A stretch of 64,000 nt of DNA from the NCBI GenBank assembly GCA_035634255.1, contig DASQDI010000063.1, forward strand, positions 19,173 to 83,172. Reading direction: 5' to 3'. This stretch comes from DATLMR01 sp035634255 (GTDB lineage: Bacteria; Acidobacteriota; Blastocatellia; UBA7656). The position numbers were made by a program, and so were the translations under genes. Shown here in pieces: positions 45,102-53,951 of this stretch; within the stretch, counting starts at the first letter, position 1; each line of letters opens with the position of its first letter. The notes beneath the pieces are model-generated. The model searched no databases. It was not told the origin of the DNA and worked only from the letters and a program-made list of their open reading frames with translations.

Positions 45102-45578
45102 ATGGAAATCGAGATGAAGATTCGCGGCCTGATGATGGACCCGACAGCCAATACTCCGATCATCATTCTGAAGGACGTTAATGGTGACGCCATGCTTCCC
45201 ATATGGGTCGGAGCATTCGAAGCAAATGCCATCGCCGTTGAGATCGAGAAACTCCCCAACCCCAGGCCGATGACGCACGATCTGGTCAAGAACGTAATAT
45301 GGGAACTGGGGGCTACCGTCCGGCGCATCGTTATAACCGACTTGATGGATAACACTTTTTACGCCGTGATCGAACTGATCAAAGACGGGCAGGTACTTCT
45401 TGTCGACTCGCGCCCGAGCGATGCCATCGCCCTGGCCCTTCGGGTCGATTGCCCCATTTACGTGAATGAAGAAGTAATTAAAAATTCCAGCGCTTCCATC
45501 ACCGAAGACGTGTCGAGCACGGAAGATGACGACTGGCCGGACGATGTAATAGATGACGCGAGCGATTATAAGATGTAA
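45102..45578 (+). CDS. bifunctional nuclease family protein (DUF151)
   Basis: A 158-residue protein of the BFN domain family: MKIRGLMMDPTANTPIIILKDVNGDAMLPIWVGAFEANAIAVEIE and LVDSRPSDAIALALRVDCPIYVNEEV are family blocks. Members have DNase/RNase activity in some tests; the cell role is unclear. AGGAG lies 6 nt before ATG 45102. Acidic C-terminal tail (STEDDDWPDDVIDDASD). A short hairpin separates it from ssb, which starts 93 nt later. Confidence 0.88.
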   Translation: MEIEMKIRGLMMDPTANTPIIILKDVNGDAMLPIWVGAFEANAIAVEIEKLPNPRPMTHDLVKNVIWELGATVRRIVITDLMDNTFYAVIELIKDGQVLLVDSRPSDAIALALRVDCPIYVNEEVIKNSSASITEDVSSTEDDDWPDDVIDDASDYKM

Positions 45579-45591
45579 GACCTTATCTGAT

Positions 45592-45611
45592 AGAATCCGA
45601 CATGGGATTCT
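45592..45611 (+). terminator. small hairpin after DUF151 gene
   Basis: AGAATCC/GGATTCT stem with a 6-nt loop, 13 nt after the stop, with a weakly T-rich tail. Confidence 0.4.
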
Positions 45612-45671
45612 GGTAGAATTTTCGGCTTGCTTCCCCAGGTAAGGGAAATAAAAGAACAGATCGGAGGACGT

Positions 45672-46136
45672 ATGGGTTCATTCAATAAGATAATTCTCGT
45701 AGGACATCTGGGCCGCGACCCGGAACTCAGGTATACCCCGCAGGGCACCCCCGTATGCGATTTCTCAGTCGCGACGACCGAGAGAAGGAAAGACAAGTCG
45801 GGAGATTTTCAGGACATAACGACCTGGTTTCGAGTCAGCTTCTGGGGGCGGCAGGCCGAGGTCGCAAGCCAGTACCTTACGAAAGGCAAGCAGGTCTACA
45901 TCGAGGGGCGTCTTAGCCAGAGAGAGTGGCAGGACAAAGACGGCAACACCCGGACCAGCCTTGAGGTAAATGGCTCGGACCTTCAATTCATCGGCCCGAG
46001 GGGGGATGAAGCCGGGGGAGCCGGGGGAGGCAGTTACAGGGAGAGTGGCGGCTTCAAGGAAGAGCGCCCGGCCAGCCGTGCCAACATACCAGAAGAGAGG
46101 CACGATTCGGTCAGTGACGATGACATTCCCTTTTAA
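45672..46136 (+). CDS. ssb: single-stranded DNA-binding protein
   Basis: A 154-residue SSB: OB fold (MGSFNKIILVGHLGRDPELRYTPQGTPVCDFSVAT, VSFWGRQAEVASQYLTKGKQVYIEGRL), a Gly-rich linker, and the acidic tip DDDIPF that recruits repair and replication proteins. GGAGG 4 nt before ATG 45672; the frame opens at 45627 but that lacks support. Essential for replication, recombination and repair. Confidence 0.96.
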   Translation: MGSFNKIILVGHLGRDPELRYTPQGTPVCDFSVATTERRKDKSGDFQDITTWFRVSFWGRQAEVASQYLTKGKQVYIEGRLSQREWQDKDGNTRTSLEVNGSDLQFIGPRGDEAGGAGGGSYRESGGFKEERPASRANIPEERHDSVSDDDIPF

Positions 46137-46149
46137 TAAGCTAAAGGGA

Positions 46150-47556
46150 TCATTCCGAAATAACGAACTTTTTAGTTAACCCAAGTTCCTTAATTTTATG
46201 CTGTAAACTCTGGCGGTGCATTCCAAGGATGGCCGCCGCTTGGGTGATATTTCCTGAAGCTTTTTCTAAACATCTCTCAACATACTTTCTTTCAAACTCT
46301 TTCTTAGCGTCTTTGAAAGACAAGGAAGACGGTACGCTGATATCCCCCTCGTCTCCTTCCGGAGTTTCTTTATTTTCCGGCTCTTTAGACGCGGAAAGCT
46401 CAGGTAAACTATCTAAAGTGACCTCTTCTCCTTCCGATAGTATTACGGCTCTCTCCATGTAATTTCTCAACTGTCTCACGTTTCCCGGCCAGTCATAATC
46501 AAGTAAGGCTTTAAGCGCGGACCGTTCCAGTTTCATCCGATTGCCGCGATAGGCGAGAGAGTATCTATCGCCGAAGGCGTGAGCAAGGGAAGGAATATCA
46601 TCTTTTCTCTCCCTCAAAGGGGGCAGCAATACCCTTATCACGCAGAGCCGGTAAAAAAGGTCTTCGCGAAACTGCTGGTTTTCGACCATCTTCTCAAGGT
46701 CTTTGTTGGTCGCGCTGATTATCCGTGCGTCGGTCGAGATCGTCTCGTTGCTGCCGAGGCGCTGGAATTTCTTCTCGTCAAGCACCCTGAGCACTTTCGC
46801 CTGGGTCGAAAGGCTCATGTCTCCTATCTCATCGAGGAAGAGGGTACCCTTGTCGGCCGCTTCGAACTTCCCTACCCTTCTGCCGCCCGCGCCCGTGAAA
46901 GCGCCTTTCTCGTGCCCGAACAGTTCAGATTCGATGAGCTCTTCGGGCATAGCCGCGCAGTTGATCGCGACGAATGGCCCCGAGGAGACTCGGCTGCGGG
47001 CGTGGATCTCCCTCGCCACCATCTCCTTGCCCGTGCCGGATTCCCCTGTAATAAGCACGCTCGCGTCGGTGAGGGCGACTTTTTCGATTAAAGAAAAGAG
47101 CCTCTTCATCGCCGGCGATGACCCGATCAACTGCCCGAAAGATTCGGTGCCGGTCAGCTCATTCCTCAGGAGCTCGTTTTCAGACCTGAGGCGGTGGGCC
47201 TCGGTCGCGTTTCTGATGAGGATTCTCAGCTCTTCGACATCGAAGGGTTTGGCGAGATAATCATAGGCCCCCAGCTTTATGGCTTCGACCGCGAGCCTCT
47301 CCGACCCGTGAGCGGTTACTATGATGACGAGAGGCGCGTCTCGACGTGAAACTAGCTTCGGCAGGTAATCCAGCCCCGACTCGGAAGCCAGCTTCACGTC
47401 GAGAAGAACGACGCCGGGATCGTGGGTCTCAACCATCTGCTCGGCATTGCCGATGGAATCGGCTTCGAATATCCGGTGGCCTTCTTTTTCGAGGGCCCTC
47501 CTCATGCCGTACCTTGCAGCGGGCTCGTCATCGACAATCAGAACAGTTGATTTCAT
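46150..47556 (-). CDS. sigma-54-dependent response regulator (NtrC family)
   Basis: About 468 residues. Receiver domain with phospho-acceptor Asp in VVLLDVKLASESG; AAA+ domain with GESGTGKEMVA (Walker A), the sigma-54 contact loop GAFTGA, GTLFLDEIGD (Walker B) and REDLFYRLCVIRVLLPPLRER; C-terminal Fis-type HTH (NITQAAAILGMHRQSLQHKIKELGL). It activates sigma-54 promoters. Start taken as ATG 47556; a TTG 12 nt earlier is possible. Its sensor kinase is not adjacent; the histidine kinase gene at 52227-53951 is a candidate. Confidence 0.93.
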   Translation of the reverse strand: MKSTVLIVDDEPAARYGMRRALEKEGHRIFEADSIGNAEQMVETHDPGVVLLDVKLASESGLDYLPKLVSRRDAPLVIIVTAHGSERLAVEAIKLGAYDYLAKPFDVEELRILIRNATEAHRLRSENELLRNELTGTESFGQLIGSSPAMKRLFSLIEKVALTDASVLITGESGTGKEMVAREIHARSRVSSGPFVAINCAAMPEELIESELFGHEKGAFTGAGGRRVGKFEAADKGTLFLDEIGDMSLSTQAKVLRVLDEKKFQRLGSNETISTDARIISATNKDLEKMVENQQFREDLFYRLCVIRVLLPPLRERKDDIPSLAHAFGDRYSLAYRGNRMKLERSALKALLDYDWPGNVRQLRNYMERAVILSEGEEVTLDSLPELSASKEPENKETPEGDEGDISVPSSLSFKDAKKEFERKYVERCLEKASGNITQAAAILGMHRQSLQHKIKELGLTKKFVISE

Positions 47557-47623
47557 TCCGTATCTCAATCATCAATCGAGCGCTGAAGCGCGCTCGGCCA
47601 AACGCCTTCCCGGAAGGTCCGGC

Positions 47624-48100
47624 CTACTTCTTCGCCTTGGGGGCCGGGGTCGTATTATCCCCTCCGACGCCCGTCCAGAAGGTCTTTGCGTTGACCATTT
47701 CGAACGGGTAAATCTTGTTATTCTGGGGGTCGTATTCCCACTCGGCGACGCTCATGGCCTTTTGATAGTCCTGATAGTGGAGCACTACTTTCCACCGGCC
47801 GTTCGACGCCTTCTTGGAAGACTCCCACCCGATAACGTTGATGTTGTAATCGCCCTTGGTCTTCGCGTAATCATCGACTATCTCGCCCAAAGTCTTCGAC
47901 GCGACTACCCCGTTTACTTCGGGCTTCATGGCCTTGATCTTTTCTATGATCTCCTTCCCTTCCGGAGTGGTCTTTTGAATTTTCTCTTCGACCGCGGCTA
48001 TCTTAGGGTCCTTGGCGGCAGTGGCCTTGACCGGGCCCGGTTTCTGACCGCACGCGGTCAATAAAAGAAGTGCGACAAGACACGGTAATGTTTTAAGCAT
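47624..48100 (-). CDS. putative lipoprotein of unknown function
   Basis: A 158-residue protein with a lipobox LLTAC (signal peptidase II site, Cys17), so a periplasm-facing lipoprotein. A Lys/Glu helical region (IAAVEEKIQKTTPEGKEIIEKIKAM) is followed by a beta-rich part (GRWKVVLHYQDY, VAEWEYDPQNNKIYPFE). I do not recognise the family. It lies between the glycerate kinase and NtrC genes on the same strand. Confidence 0.7.
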   Translation of the reverse strand: MLKTLPCLVALLLLTACGQKPGPVKATAAKDPKIAAVEEKIQKTTPEGKEIIEKIKAMKPEVNGVVASKTLGEIVDDYAKTKGDYNINVIGWESSKKASNGRWKVVLHYQDYQKAMSVAEWEYDPQNNKIYPFEMVNAKTFWTGVGGDNTTPAPKAKK

Positions 48101-48123
48101 GACTATTCTCCTGGCTATTTTTT

Positions 48124-49458
48124 CTAGGTAATCCTCGCTTTTCTCGGCTCAGAAAGCATGATTCGGATGTCCCTGACGTTGTTCCCTGTCGGACCCGTGG
48201 CTACAAGACCGCCCACCTTCCTGAAGAAAGAGTGCGAGTCGTTGGTCTTCAGGTAGACAGAGTAATTAATTCCATTCCTGTCGGATTCAAGCAACGTGGC
48301 GGAAGAAGCCATAGCCCCCGCAGCACAGCTATTGCCGTCGATCCCATCCGTTCCACAGGACAGAACGACTATATTTGATTCGTTATTGAAACGTGCAATT
48401 CTTGCTGCGCAGTATAACACGAATTCCTGATTACGCCCACCAAAGCCTCCGCCCGTCACAGGGCACGACAGCTCGCCGCCGGAAACGAGGCACACTCTGG
48501 ATGAAGGGTTCGCCCGCTGCAATTCGACCAGTTCATCGAGCAACCCATCTCCGGCGAGCCGGTAGTCCCCCTCCTCGAAGCCTCTGGTCGCGCGCGCGAC
48601 GAATCCTTTATTAAGAGCCGCGCACAGGGCCGCGTCCTTCACATCGTTATTGTCGAGCAGGAGGTGATGCGTAATTCGGGCGCTCGAATCCCTTCGCTTC
48701 GTCAGTTCTTCAAGGCGACCGGATTTAACGAGGCGGCTCATCGAAGAAGGCATCATCTCGAGCAGGCCATACTTCTCGACGACCGAGTCGAAACGGTCTT
48801 CGCTCTCTCGGTCATAGAACAACGGGCCTGATGCTATCGCGGAAAGATCACCGACATTCACATCAGAGATATAAAGCCCCACACCTCTGCCTGCCCCGGC
48901 TTCGGCCCACAGCCCGCCCCCTTTGATCTTCGAGAAGCGCCTGCGAATTGTGTTTATTTCTTCGATGCTTGCGCCGCAATGTACGAGGATTCGGTTTAGC
49001 TCTTTAAAGTCTTCAAGTGATAGCTCAGCGGTCAGGGGATGCTCAGCCAGGGCCGACCCGCCTCCCGAAATTAGAAAGATTATGAGGGAGCGCGGGCCGG
49101 ATGATCCGACCAGGTCGAGCAACTCATTCCCAGCCTGAAGGCTGCCTGCGTCTGGAACCGGGTGCCCCGCGATAATCACTCTGGATCGTACCTTTATCTT
49201 ATGGCGGCGGTCACAGACGAGGATTCCGCCTGTCAGACGATCCTCAAGTAGAGCCTCCATCTCCCTTCCCATCCCCAGACTCGCCTTGCCGATGCCGACC
49301 AGATAAATATCTTTAAAGTCCGACAGGTTGATCGTTTCCGAATCTATCGTCAGTGTCTCATCCGTGACCTTAACCTTCTTCCTGAAGGCCGCGCGCACCT
49401 CGACCTCGCGCATCGCCTCAAAATAAATTGCTCCGGCCTCTTCGCTTAGACTCTTCAA
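48124..49458 (-). CDS. glycerate 2-kinase (GckA/MOFRL family)
   Basis: A 444-residue kinase that phosphorylates glycerate to 2-phosphoglycerate. Family blocks: AGHPVPDAGSLQAGNELL, FLISGGGSALAEHP, SKIKGGGLW, GDLSAIASGP, VSGGELSCPVTGGGFGGRNQEFVL, and the MOFRL C-terminal CGTDGIDGNSCAAGA. Complete. The GxGKxSLGM start (VGIGKASLGMGREME) is also typical. It would feed serine or glyoxylate carbon into lower glycolysis. Confidence 0.9.
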   Translation of the reverse strand: MKSLSEEAGAIYFEAMREVEVRAAFRKKVKVTDETLTIDSETINLSDFKDIYLVGIGKASLGMGREMEALLEDRLTGGILVCDRRHKIKVRSRVIIAGHPVPDAGSLQAGNELLDLVGSSGPRSLIIFLISGGGSALAEHPLTAELSLEDFKELNRILVHCGASIEEINTIRRRFSKIKGGGLWAEAGAGRGVGLYISDVNVGDLSAIASGPLFYDRESEDRFDSVVEKYGLLEMMPSSMSRLVKSGRLEELTKRRDSSARITHHLLLDNNDVKDAALCAALNKGFVARATRGFEEGDYRLAGDGLLDELVELQRANPSSRVCLVSGGELSCPVTGGGFGGRNQEFVLYCAARIARFNNESNIVVLSCGTDGIDGNSCAAGAMASSATLLESDRNGINYSVYLKTNDSHSFFRKVGGLVATGPTGNNVRDIRIMLSEPRKARIT

Positions 49459-49556
49459 ATCACCCCTCGCAGCCTGAGTAGAATAGTTATGCGACCCATC
49501 CGGGCAGGGTAAGGTCGATGTAAATCAGAAACGGAGCGCCGGCAGTCGTCGAAGGG

Positions 49557-50045
49557 TCAGCCTTTGGAAGGAGACCAGGTCGCGGCGGAGACTCTTCGAG
49601 TCGCCTCGGCAAGGATCGAAGCATCGGGACTGCCGGCCGAGGCGATTTTCCTCGCGGCCCGGTCACACTCCTCCTGGATGGGGTGTTTGTTATGCCCCCG
49701 CGTCCATGTCCATTTCACGCGATGTTGCTGAGCCGCCGCGCGAAGTCTCTGCCAGAATTCATGGTTGGTCTTCTCTCGGTAGTTCCCGTTGAGCGTCTGC
49801 ACCACGTATTGAGAGTCTGTTATCAGCTCGACATCGCAGGAGACCTTTAAAGCTTCAAGGCCGATTGCGGCGGCGACTATTTCCGCCTGATTGTTGGTCG
49901 CTTGCCCAAGGTATTCGCCGACGACTTTTTGCTGCCTGCTCCCTTCCCTGTCGATGTAGATCAAAACGGCGACCGCGCCCGCTCTGGTGACTTCTTTACC
50001 GTTGCCGAGCGAGCTGCCATCGCAAACTATGGTGACTTTTTTCAT
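49557..50045 (-). CDS. rnhA: ribonuclease HI
   Basis: A 162-residue RNase H with the catalytic acids in VTIVCDGSSLGNG (Asp), ATNNQAEIVAA (Glu), LITDSQYVVQTL (Asp) and CDRAARKIA (Asp). It cleaves RNA in RNA-DNA hybrids. It differs from E. coli RNase HI at the start (GSSLGNG instead of GSCLGNPG) and has a short C-terminal extension. Terminator between it and the upstream gene, so it probably has its own promoter. Confidence 0.92.
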   Translation of the reverse strand: MKKVTIVCDGSSLGNGKEVTRAGAVAVLIYIDREGSRQQKVVGEYLGQATNNQAEIVAAAIGLEALKVSCDVELITDSQYVVQTLNGNYREKTNHEFWQRLRAAAQQHRVKWTWTRGHNKHPIQEECDRAARKIASAGSPDASILAEATRRVSAATWSPSKG

Positions 50046-50122
50046 AAGAAAGAAGTCGATTATAAGGGAACAACAGGTCTCAGGGAAGGTCCGACCCGGC
50101 GATGCTGGCGGAAGGCAGGGGA

Positions 50123-50159
50123 TAAAAAAAGCGGGCGAGCCCGAATCAGGCTCGCCCGC
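50123..50159 (-). terminator. strong intrinsic terminator after peptidoglycan-binding protein gene
   Basis: On the minus strand an 11-bp perfect GC-rich stem (GCGGGCGAGCC/GGCTCGCCCGC) with a 7-nt loop is followed by seven T, 27 nt after the stop of the 649-residue protein gene. Confidence 0.9.
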
Positions 50160-50186
50160 CCGTAGACTGAAAGATCAACGTGTGGC

Positions 50187-52136
50187 TCAGTTCTCGATGT
50201 CTGAAGAGGTGATGTTGTGCCTCTGCATGAGCCTCAAGACCTCCTGCCGGATCGAGTCCCACCTCCGGGCGACGGCGTCCGCCGAGCGGCTTGACGTTGT
50301 GGTCATGACCCTGTCGGTCGCCCTCGCCTGCCTCGCGAGAGCGAGCGTCGACGCCCGCAGCCCATCCTGATCCAGAGACGACGAGGCCAGTCTGGAATAA
50401 AGCTGCGCCGCGTTCGCGAAACTGTCGATGGCGAATAAGAGGTCGATTTCGGGCTCGCGGTACTGGCCGCGCCCTTCAAGCTCGACCCCTGTTCCGGTCA
50501 ACCGCACTCCAACGATTCTCTGGTAATCCGCCAGAAGCTCTTCGGCCTGTCTTTGCAAACTGAGTCCCGCGCCGGATTCGCCGGCGGCCCTGACGGGAGT
50601 CGGGCGATTCCCGGGAGCGGAGGGAGCGCCGGGGTCAACGTCACTCCTTGAGCCGAAAGGAACGTTGATGTCCCCCCTGGCTCCATGGACGATAACCCTG
50701 CGGACATAATCAACCCCGTCTCTCGCTATGACCTCGACGCGCCCCCGGCTGAGAGCCTGAGTGGCTACACCCGAAGGAGGGATGGCGCGCGCGTAAACTT
50801 CAAGAGTATCCCCGTTCACCACATGCTCGCCGAACCAGCGCCAGCCGCCGGTATTCGCCTGAGTGTTGATCACAACCTGAATCGCCCCCTCCGCGGTCCT
50901 CGCGGCCGTCGCCGAAAGCACGTTGGCAAGCACGGACTCGGACGCGGCCGCCTTGGGACCCGACGGCCGCGCCGGGGCTGCCGCTGAGGGCCTTGAAGCG
51001 CCGGTTATTCCGAGCTTCTCGGCCGTCCTCGCATCGAGCTCACCCGTCGCCGGCAGGTTATTCTCCTGCTGGTAGGTCTTGAGCGCGTTAGCCGTCCTCG
51101 GAGACATTGCGCCATCCGCCTGACCTTCGTAGTAACCCTGATTCTTCAACTCGACCTGCGCGCGCCGCAGCATCTCCGGCGAGGAGAGGGGCAGGCTCGC
51201 TTCGGCCGGCTCCGCGGCACCAGCCGCTCCGGCATCCGAGTCCGGGCCCGCGTCTCCCGTGTCGGCATCGGGGTCGGAAGAAGGCTCAGGCTCTGCGGGG
51301 TAGTCGGAATCTCGCGAGGGCGGGTTGGGATCCCTCGAAGGGTAAGGGTCACGGGAGGCCGAATCTCTCGGGGAGGAGTCCCGCGACGGGTAAGAGTTAT
51401 CATTCACGGGATCATTATTGCCGTAATCTCGCGAGCGCCGGTCGGGCAGCTGGCTCTCCATCACCTGTATCGGCTGGGTCAGATTTATGGCGAAAGGAGT
51501 GCCGGAAGGGACCTGCGCTTCCTCGCCTTTGGAGAGCAGGACTCCCGCGACCCCGGCACCCGCTCCGAGAACGCCTCCGATCACGGCCCCCTTGCCGCCG
51601 CCGGAGATTCCGCCGAGCACCGCTCCGATGGCCCCGCCGCCGCCGATGAAAACGGCCGGCCGTTTTTCGTTGTTGCCGGAGACGCGGCTCTCGTCATCGA
51701 TCTTGTCTCTGACTGACGGGTCGTCGGAAGTCAGGTTGCCATCGAGCTGGATGCGCGAGCCGTCGGGAAAGATGAGATCGTCGAAATCGATGGCGATTGT
51801 CCCTGATTTACTCATCCGCTTGGCGGGCGTCACTTGTGTCACCCTACCCTCGACGGTTGATCCGGCGGGTATCACCGTCACCCCATCGATGTAAACAGGG
51901 ATGGTCACGGTGGAGGTGAATTTATCGCCGACGCGGGCGGTCCGAGAGCTTAAGCTTGAGTCCATCCTCAGGCTGATTACAGTGTCGGCGGGAACTACCC
52001 AGCTCTGCCCGCCCCTCTGCTGGCCGCTATACCGAGGCCGGGTCTGTTGAGCGAAGACGCCGGGAGCAATGGCGGGCAAGGCCAGAAGGGCCGCGATTGC
52101 AAAAACGAGCGACTTAAACCGTGTGTTGACTTTCAT
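50187..52136 (-). CDS. exported protein with peptidoglycan-binding and glycine-zipper-like parts
   Basis: A 649-residue exported protein. Signal peptide about 1-28. Residues 40-140 form a TrbI/VirB10-like beta domain (VPADTVISLRMDSSLSSRTARVGD). A Gly-rich stretch follows (GGGGAIGAVLGGISGGGKGAVIGGVLGAGAGVAGVLL), then a Ser/Arg/Asp/Pro repeat region (PSRD units), an acidic Pro/Ala region, and a PG_binding_1 domain (YYEGQADGAMSPRTANALKTYQQENNLPATGELD). The C-terminal third is unassigned. It may tie the envelope to peptidoglycan. Confidence 0.75.
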   Translation of the reverse strand: MKVNTRFKSLVFAIAALLALPAIAPGVFAQQTRPRYSGQQRGGQSWVVPADTVISLRMDSSLSSRTARVGDKFTSTVTIPVYIDGVTVIPAGSTVEGRVTQVTPAKRMSKSGTIAIDFDDLIFPDGSRIQLDGNLTSDDPSVRDKIDDESRVSGNNEKRPAVFIGGGGAIGAVLGGISGGGKGAVIGGVLGAGAGVAGVLLSKGEEAQVPSGTPFAINLTQPIQVMESQLPDRRSRDYGNNDPVNDNSYPSRDSSPRDSASRDPYPSRDPNPPSRDSDYPAEPEPSSDPDADTGDAGPDSDAGAAGAAEPAEASLPLSSPEMLRRAQVELKNQGYYEGQADGAMSPRTANALKTYQQENNLPATGELDARTAEKLGITGASRPSAAAPARPSGPKAAASESVLANVLSATAARTAEGAIQVVINTQANTGGWRWFGEHVVNGDTLEVYARAIPPSGVATQALSRGRVEVIARDGVDYVRRVIVHGARGDINVPFGSRSDVDPGAPSAPGNRPTPVRAAGESGAGLSLQRQAEELLADYQRIVGVRLTGTGVELEGRGQYREPEIDLLFAIDSFANAAQLYSRLASSSLDQDGLRASTLALARQARATDRVMTTTSSRSADAVARRWDSIRQEVLRLMQRHNITSSDIEN

Positions 52137-52226
52137 TTAAAAACCTCCAACCCTCGATATAAGCAAAGGGGCTTTTTTCCTTAGAAGCTGAGACGTTTCT
52201 CGATGCCCGAAGTGTTGTCCGCCCAT

Positions 52227-53951
52227 TTAATCTCTCGGCAGGCGGACGGTCGCCACGGTCCCTTCCCCGAGCTTGCTCTTGATCCTCAAATCTCCCCTGT
52301 GAAGCTCCGCGATCTTGCGCGCTATCGCCATGCCGAGGCCGGTCCCGTTTTTCTTGGTCGTGTAAAAAGGCTCGAACAGCCGGCGCAACGTCTCCGGCTC
52401 CATACCCGCGCCGTTGTCCGAAATCTCGACGAGCACGGAGTTCGCCCCATCGACGCGGGTCTGCACCTTGACCCGGCCGCCCGGCTCGCATGCGTCAATC
52501 GAATTTATTATAAGATTCAGGAAGAGCTTTCTTAATTCGGTGGCGTCGAATTTTCCGCGCAGTCCGTCACCGGCGAACGACTTTTCTATCGAGACGCCCC
52601 TTGCGCTCGTGCGGTCGGCCACCATCGGGACGAGGTCGTCGAGCAAGGCGTTCAGGTCCACTTCCGATATGTTGAGCTCCTTGGGCCGCGCAAACTCCGA
52701 CAGCTCGGTGACGATTGCGGCCAGATGGTCGACGCTGCGCTCGATGACCTGAAGCGTCTTTTCGTCCTGCTTCGACGAGCCGTCCGAGTCGCCTCGCTTC
52801 AGCAGCTCGGTCGCGAACCGGATGCTGCCGAGCGGGTTCTTGATCTCGTGCGCTATCTGGGCGGTCATCGTGCCAATCGCCGACAGGGCGCGATTGCGGC
52901 GCAGCTCCGCCTGCGTCTGCTCGCTCTCGGTAATGTCGACGAAGACCAGGATCAACCCCCTGTACTCTTCGGCGATTATTAAAGGCGAAGAGAAGACATC
53001 GAAGAGATGGCCTTCGGCGAGCTCGATCCGCTCATAGTAGTGGCTGCCCTGCGTCTCCTTCTCCAGAGTGTTTCTCACCCACTCGATCAGGGAAGGCGCG
53101 CCCGTGAATAATTCTTCGTACCTGCTTCCCGGCCCGAGGCCGACGCCGCGCCCCGTCTGGCCTCTGAATGAATCGCTTATCGTCTGGACGAGGCCGTCGC
53201 GCCCTACCACGACCACCCCGGAGACCAGCCCGTCGAGAAGGGATTGGAGGTAGTCGCGCGACTCCGCGCTCTCTTTGTACGCCTTGCTGTTTTGCCTGAG
53301 CGTCCTCTGAATCTCGTAAAAAGTCAGAACGACGATGACCAGGCCGACCAGCAGGGCCGAGCCCGTCACCGTGATTATTCTCTGCCTCGCAAGCTTACTG
53401 AGGTCGTCCGCCCTGACATCGTTCTGTGACCGCTCTTCGAGCGCGAACTCTTCGAGCCCTTTGGCCGCCTGAACCATATTGTCGCGCAAATCGGACCAGT
53501 CGGGGGCGTCGGGTTGGGTTATCGCTTTCCAGTACCGGTCGTAGGCGTCTTCGAAGTTCTTCCACTGCTCGGTGTCGTCAAGGGTGCTCGACCGCGCGTC
53601 CTTGATTAGGGCCTCCATGTCCCTTCTGGCCGTGTTGAGCTTGCTCTGGGTCGCGATGTGCAGTAACCGGCTTTGCCCCAAACCGATCAGCGTCCGCGCC
53701 TCGGTGTCCATCCTGGCGGTCGCCTCCCTAACCCTCAGGGCGAGCCGGAGGTGGTTCGCCTCGGTCTGATGAAGCTGAGCGACCCTCTCCCTCACCCTGT
53801 TCAGGCTCTCTATGCTCAGGTACCCGATTGCGGCGATCAGGAGTAGCAGGACGAGGAACCCGAACAGGAGGATATTTTGGACCAGAGACTCGGCGCTCAG
53901 GGTCAGGCCCAGTTTTCGCGGAGCGGTCTTTTCCCGATCTTCTCCCTTCAT
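52227..53951 (-). CDS. membrane sensor histidine kinase with PAS domain
   Basis: A 574-residue kinase. Two transmembrane helices (about 27-48 and 190-212) enclose a helical periplasmic sensor of about 140 residues. Then a PAS-like domain (about 235-345), HisKA with the H-box HEIKNPLGSIRFATELL, and HATPase_c (NLIINSIDACEPGG, ISDNGAGM, LFEPFYTTKKNGTGLGMAIA). This is NtrB-like, and the NtrC-type regulator at 46150-47556 could be its partner. The start overlaps the stop of the upstream SbcC-like gene (ATGA), an unusual coupling. Confidence 0.9.
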   Translation of the reverse strand: MKGEDREKTAPRKLGLTLSAESLVQNILLFGFLVLLLLIAAIGYLSIESLNRVRERVAQLHQTEANHLRLALRVREATARMDTEARTLIGLGQSRLLHIATQSKLNTARRDMEALIKDARSSTLDDTEQWKNFEDAYDRYWKAITQPDAPDWSDLRDNMVQAAKGLEEFALEERSQNDVRADDLSKLARQRIITVTGSALLVGLVIVVLTFYEIQRTLRQNSKAYKESAESRDYLQSLLDGLVSGVVVVGRDGLVQTISDSFRGQTGRGVGLGPGSRYEELFTGAPSLIEWVRNTLEKETQGSHYYERIELAEGHLFDVFSSPLIIAEEYRGLILVFVDITESEQTQAELRRNRALSAIGTMTAQIAHEIKNPLGSIRFATELLKRGDSDGSSKQDEKTLQVIERSVDHLAAIVTELSEFARPKELNISEVDLNALLDDLVPMVADRTSARGVSIEKSFAGDGLRGKFDATELRKLFLNLIINSIDACEPGGRVKVQTRVDGANSVLVEISDNGAGMEPETLRRLFEPFYTTKKNGTGLGMAIARKIAELHRGDLRIKSKLGEGTVATVRLPRD

